Below, in pieces: positions 61,254 to 64,000 of a stretch of DNA of 64,000 bases. The notes under the pieces were generated by a model. The model saw only the letters and a list, made by a program, of their open reading frames with translations, was not told where the DNA came from and ran no database searches. The DNA comes from a bacterium (GTDB taxonomy: Bacteria; Myxococcota_A; Bradymonadia; UBA7976; UBA1532): contig JAUHYW010000010.1 of assembly GCA_030426085.1 (NCBI GenBank), positions 1 to 64,000 of the forward strand, given 5' to 3'. The position numbers were made by a program, and so were the translations under genes. Position 1 is the first letter of the stretch, and each line of letters opens with the position of its first letter.

Positions 61254-61569
61254 CGGCCGCCCCCTCCCCGGCCGGGCAGCGGGACGGCGGCGCGCAGACG
61301 AAGTACGCCGGATCGCCCGCGCCGAGGTGGTCCACGCAGCACCAGCCCTCGCCGCAGCCATCGCCAGCGGGGCACAGCCGGGTGCAGATCCCGTCGGGCA
61401 TCGTCGAATCGCGCAGGCAGAACGGGGCGTCGCCCTGGCACTCGACCGCGCCGATGGCGCAGCCATCGCGGGGCGGCGGCGGGGTGAACCACCAGATGGC
61501 GACGCACAGCCCGACGCAGACCGCCGACGCGATCGCCATCATTCGAATGCGGCTCTCGGGGGTATCCAC
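61240..61569 (-). CDS. Small membrane-anchored Cys-rich protein
   Basis: 109 residues from GTG 61569. One membrane segment (about 11-28; AIASAVCVGLCVAIWWF) is followed by about 75 residues with ten cysteines (DGC, VEC, FC, IC, LC, GC, WCC, VC, RC), probably five disulphides outside the membrane. Myxococcota encode many such short disulphide-rich domains on the surface. No named family recognised. The start is inferred, since the open frame extends upstream into the permease gene. Confidence 0.65.
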   Translation of the reverse strand: MDTPESRIRMMAIASAVCVGLCVAIWWFTPPPPRDGCAIGAVECQGDAPFCLRDSTMPDGICTRLCPAGDGCGEGWCCVDHLGAGDPAYFVCAPPSRCPAGEGAAGAPR

Positions 61570-61621
61570 TCGGGCCTCGCGCGCGCTGGGTGGGTCGGTA
61601 TCCTCTGCGAGCGCGCGGCTG

Positions 61622-62836
61622 TCAACCGGGTCGTGGGGCCACGGCCGCCGGGTAGCCGGCGTCTTCGAGGCGGGCGAGCAGCGCGGGGGTGGGCGCCGAG
61701 CCGACGACCCGGGTCCGACCGCTGGCGACATCCACCTCGACCCCCTCGACGCCGTCGACCTCGCGCAGCGCCGCGTCGACCTTGCGGGCGCAGCCGCCGC
61801 AGGTGATGCCCTGCACGTCCAGATCGACGGCCAGGGCGTCGGCCGGCGCCGCCCGCCGCCGCACCCGCGCGACGATGGCCTCGACCGCGAAGCCGGCGAA
61901 CGCGACCAGCCCGACGATCGCCCCGGCCACCGACCACCACGCGGTGTGCTGGTGGGCCACCGCCGCCGAGACCGCGCCGGGGTCGATGACCGCCTCGAAG
62001 AGGTACCCCAGGCCGACGCTGCCGACGATGATCGTCGCCAGGTACACCGCCAGGATCCGCGCGCCGAAGCCGCGGTAGACCGCGCCGATGGTGGCCACAT
62101 TCGTCGCCGGCCCGGCCATCAAGAACACCAACGCCGCCCCGGCCGGCATGCCCGAGGCGACCAGCGCCGCGGCGATGGGCACCGAGGCGGTGGCGCAGAC
62201 ATACAACGGGACCGACAGCAGGAGCGCGCCCAGGAAGGGCAGCGCGGCGCCGTAGGCGTTCAGCCGGGCGAAGAGATCGGGCGGCAGCCACAGGGTGATC
62301 GCCGCCGAGAGCACCACCCCGAACACGACCCAGCCGGCGATCGTGCGCAGCAGCATCAGCCCGTGGGACCAGCCATCGCGCCAGCCCCGGCCACCCGCGC
62401 CGGCTGCCGCGCTTGCGGCGGGCGCGTCGCCCCCCTGCCCGTCGGAGACCGCCTCGGCCCACAGCCCGCCGATCACGCCGGTGACCGCGGCGCTCGCCAG
62501 CTTGAAGATCGCGAAGGGCCAGCCGAGGAAGGTCGCGCTGACGAGGATCGAGTCGACCCCGGTCTGGGGGGTGCTGATGAGGAAGCCGACCGAGGCGCCG
62601 TCGGAGGCGCCGTCCTTCTTGAGCCCGAGCCCGGTCGGGATGACACCGCACGAGCAGAGCGGCAGGGGCACGCCGAAGAGGACCGCCTTGAAGACGCCGC
62701 CGGGCCCGGTGAGCTGCCGCCGCATGAAGTCGGGGGGCAGCCAGACGTGCAGCGCCGCCGCGATGGCTGCCCCGACGAGCAGCCACGGCGCCAGCTCGAG
62801 CCAGACGCGCCACATACCGTGCAGCAGTTCGAGCAT
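61622..62836 (-). CDS. SO_0444-type Cu/Zn efflux permease with HMA domain
   Basis: 404 residues from ATG 62836 (GGAGG six bases upstream). About ten membrane helices of the DUF318/ArsP-like permease family, with the signature PLPLCSCGVIPTGLGLKKDGAS and a second half resembling it (GPATNVATIGAVY). The C-terminal 65 residues are a heavy-metal-associated domain with the metal-binding GITCGGCARKV. This domain pairing is known from proteins annotated as Cu/Zn efflux transporters. A His-poor, Ala-rich loop separates the halves. No metal-responsive regulator is adjacent. Confidence 0.9.
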   Translation of the reverse strand: MLELLHGMWRVWLELAPWLLVGAAIAAALHVWLPPDFMRRQLTGPGGVFKAVLFGVPLPLCSCGVIPTGLGLKKDGASDGASVGFLISTPQTGVDSILVSATFLGWPFAIFKLASAAVTGVIGGLWAEAVSDGQGGDAPAASAAAGAGGRGWRDGWSHGLMLLRTIAGWVVFGVVLSAAITLWLPPDLFARLNAYGAALPFLGALLLSVPLYVCATASVPIAAALVASGMPAGAALVFLMAGPATNVATIGAVYRGFGARILAVYLATIIVGSVGLGYLFEAVIDPGAVSAAVAHQHTAWWSVAGAIVGLVAFAGFAVEAIVARVRRRAAPADALAVDLDVQGITCGGCARKVDAALREVDGVEGVEVDVASGRTRVVGSAPTPALLARLEDAGYPAAVAPRPG

Positions 62837-62962
62837 CAGCCGCCTCCTTCCGATCGGGGGTCGCCGCCGGCGCCGCCCGAGGTCGTCGAAGAGTGATGCT
62901 CCGCGGCCGGCCGGGGTGTCGCCCATTCGCCCGCGCAGGCACGGCGCGGGCGCCGGAGGCCG

Positions 62963-64000
62963 TCAGGCGGGCGAGGCCCACTCGGTCGAGGCCCCATCCG
63001 CCGACGCTCCAGCCGTCGGCGCCGGCCCACTTCGCAGGGCCTCCACCCGAGGATCCATCACCGCGCGCCAGAGGGGCGGCACCAGGGCCACCAGGAACAT
63101 CGTCGCGTAGCCCGCCGGGAGCTGCGGCGCGTCCCCGTGGTGGCGCAGGATCGCGTAGGGCCGGCTGGCCAGGTAGTGGTGGTCGGAGTGCCGGGGCAGC
63201 CCGAAGAGGTAGAGCTTGGTCAGCAGGTGGGCCGAGTTCCACGAGTGGGCCGGCTGCACCCGCTCGTAGCGCCCGGGGCGGGTCTCGCGCCGCTCGAGCC
63301 CGTAGTGTTCGAGGTAGTTGATGACCTCGAGCATCAGGAACCCGGTCACCCCCTGGGCCACGAAGAGCAGCGCGCCCAGCGGCCCGAAGACCAGCAGCGC
63401 GGCGGCGACGCACAGCGCCCAGACCAGCGGATAGCGGAGCCGCCGATTGCGCAGGTCGAAGCGCCCGTAGCCCTTGCGCGCCGCCAGCTCGCCCTCGATG
63501 CGCCAGAAGCTGCGCATGCCGCCGAGCACCGAGCGGGGCAGGAAGCGATAGACCGCCTCGCCGAAGCGGGCGGTCGCCGGATCGAGGGGCGTGGCGACGT
63601 TCTTGTGATGCCCGTAGATGTGCTCCACGCAGAAGTGGGTGTAGCTCACCGAGGTCATCAAGGCCTCGGCCAGCGCCTTGTCGAGCTTCGCCTTGCGGTG
63701 CATCAGCTCGTGGGCCACGTTGATGCCGGCCCCTCCGAGGATGCCCAGGCTCACCACCAGACCGACCAGCTCGAACCCCGACAGGTGCCCCCGGGTCGCG
63801 ACCCACAGACCGGCGACGAGCACCCCGATCTGCACCGGCACCCACATCCGCACGACCACGTCGTAGGCCCGGTTGGTCTTCTCGGCCGCCTCGCCGCTCT
63901 CATCCAGGTTCGACTCGTCGAGGCCGATGAGGTGGTCGAGGATCGGCGTCAGCGCGAAGACGAAGAGCAGGGTGGACAGCAGCCACCACCCGCCCAGGGT
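62963..64000 (-). CDS. alkB: AlkB-type alkane 1-monooxygenase (5' end beyond the window)
   Basis: 345 residues visible; the frame stays open to the window edge, where LLFVFALTPILDHLIG and DLDESGEAAEKTNRAYD-like segments typical of the AlkB N-terminal part are read, so perhaps 40-60 residues are missing. The histidine boxes are complete: HELMHR, EHIYGHHKNV, NYLEHYG and RHSDHHY, the di-iron ligands of membrane alkane hydroxylases, between several membrane helices. It would oxidise medium-chain alkanes to alcohols with rubredoxin as electron donor. No rubredoxin gene is visible. A 126-bp gap separates it from the permease gene. Confidence 0.92.
   Translation of the reverse strand, partial: TLGGWWLLSTLLFVFALTPILDHLIGLDESNLDESGEAAEKTNRAYDVVVRMWVPVQIGVLVAGLWVATRGHLSGFELVGLVVSLGILGGAGINVAHELMHRKAKLDKALAEALMTSVSYTHFCVEHIYGHHKNVATPLDPATARFGEAVYRFLPRSVLGGMRSFWRIEGELAARKGYGRFDLRNRRLRYPLVWALCVAAALLVFGPLGALLFVAQGVTGFLMLEVINYLEHYGLERRETRPGRYERVQPAHSWNSAHLLTKLYLFGLPRHSDHHYLASRPYAILRHHGDAPQLPAGYATMFLVALVPPLWRAVMDPRVEALRSGPAPTAGASADGASTEWASPA

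Overview
The window is very GC-rich, almost fully coding DNA from a Gram-negative bacterium, most likely a Myxococcota or related deltaproteobacterial lineage. Reasons: KDO synthesis genes; many Asp/Gly/Pro-rich lipoproteins with thrombospondin type-3 repeats; two MYXO-CTERM-like tripartite sorting signals (Cys, hydrophobic helix, Arg cluster); a Hanks-type Ser/Thr kinase; a membrane-anchored AgmX/TonB-like protein; and several OmpA proteins. I saw no rRNA, tRNA, CRISPR, IS element or prophage. Neighbouring genes often overlap as ATGA or GTGA, so translational coupling is common, and GTG or TTG starts are frequent.

Layout. 1-367: intergenic repeats of about 130 bp. 368-3953 (minus): sigma-like factor, zinc-binding anti-sigma/AgmX-like protein, kdsB, kdsA. 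4075-5089 (plus): two small proteins resembling R-body (RebB) proteins, then an ArsC-type reductase. 5165-8800 (plus): a canonical sigma54 promoter preceded by three 11-bp repeats drives a secreted trypsin-like protease and a coupled 815-residue exported protein. 8827-12469: HEAT-repeat protein, FKBP isomerase and a PhnB-like protein.

12493-25155 (minus) is a long run of same-strand genes: small symporter subunit, acetate-type Na+/solute symporter, outer-membrane porin, acetyl-CoA synthetase, thiolase (PhaA), acetoacetyl-CoA reductase (PhaB), PQQ sugar dehydrogenase, membrane Ser/Thr kinase, M23 peptidase and a helical protein. It reads as acetate uptake, activation and conversion to polyhydroxybutyrate precursors. 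Directly upstream (25319-29749) lies a CbrX/CbrA/CbrB-like set: small membrane protein, symporter-fused histidine kinase and NtrC-type activator with an intact GAFTGA motif. Between regulator and symporter genes are a sigma54 promoter and two GTTACC-N3-GGTAAC type palindromes, so the regulatory circuit can be read from the DNA.

29945-49533: mainly cell-surface proteins (collagen-like/tail-fibre-like protein, TSP3 lipoprotein, copper monooxygenase-like lipoprotein with a haem-c motif, large CARDB/PPC lipoprotein) mixed with a peroxiredoxin-glutaredoxin fusion, a phosphoesterase, a soluble histidine kinase, an isolated infC and a penicillin-binding-type transpeptidase with a CRP-like site.

49699-60269 holds the most unusual material: a tiny orphan flagellar-rod-like protein and two large proteins in which an exported N-terminal region ends in a MYXO-CTERM-like signal that is followed in frame by a second signal-peptide-like segment and an outer-membrane barrel (plus tandem OmpA domains in one). 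The two barrels are related, the exported parts are not. The window ends with a DnaQ-like exonuclease, a Cys-rich anchored protein, a Cu/Zn-efflux-type permease with an HMA domain, and an AlkB-type alkane hydroxylase whose start lies beyond the right edge.
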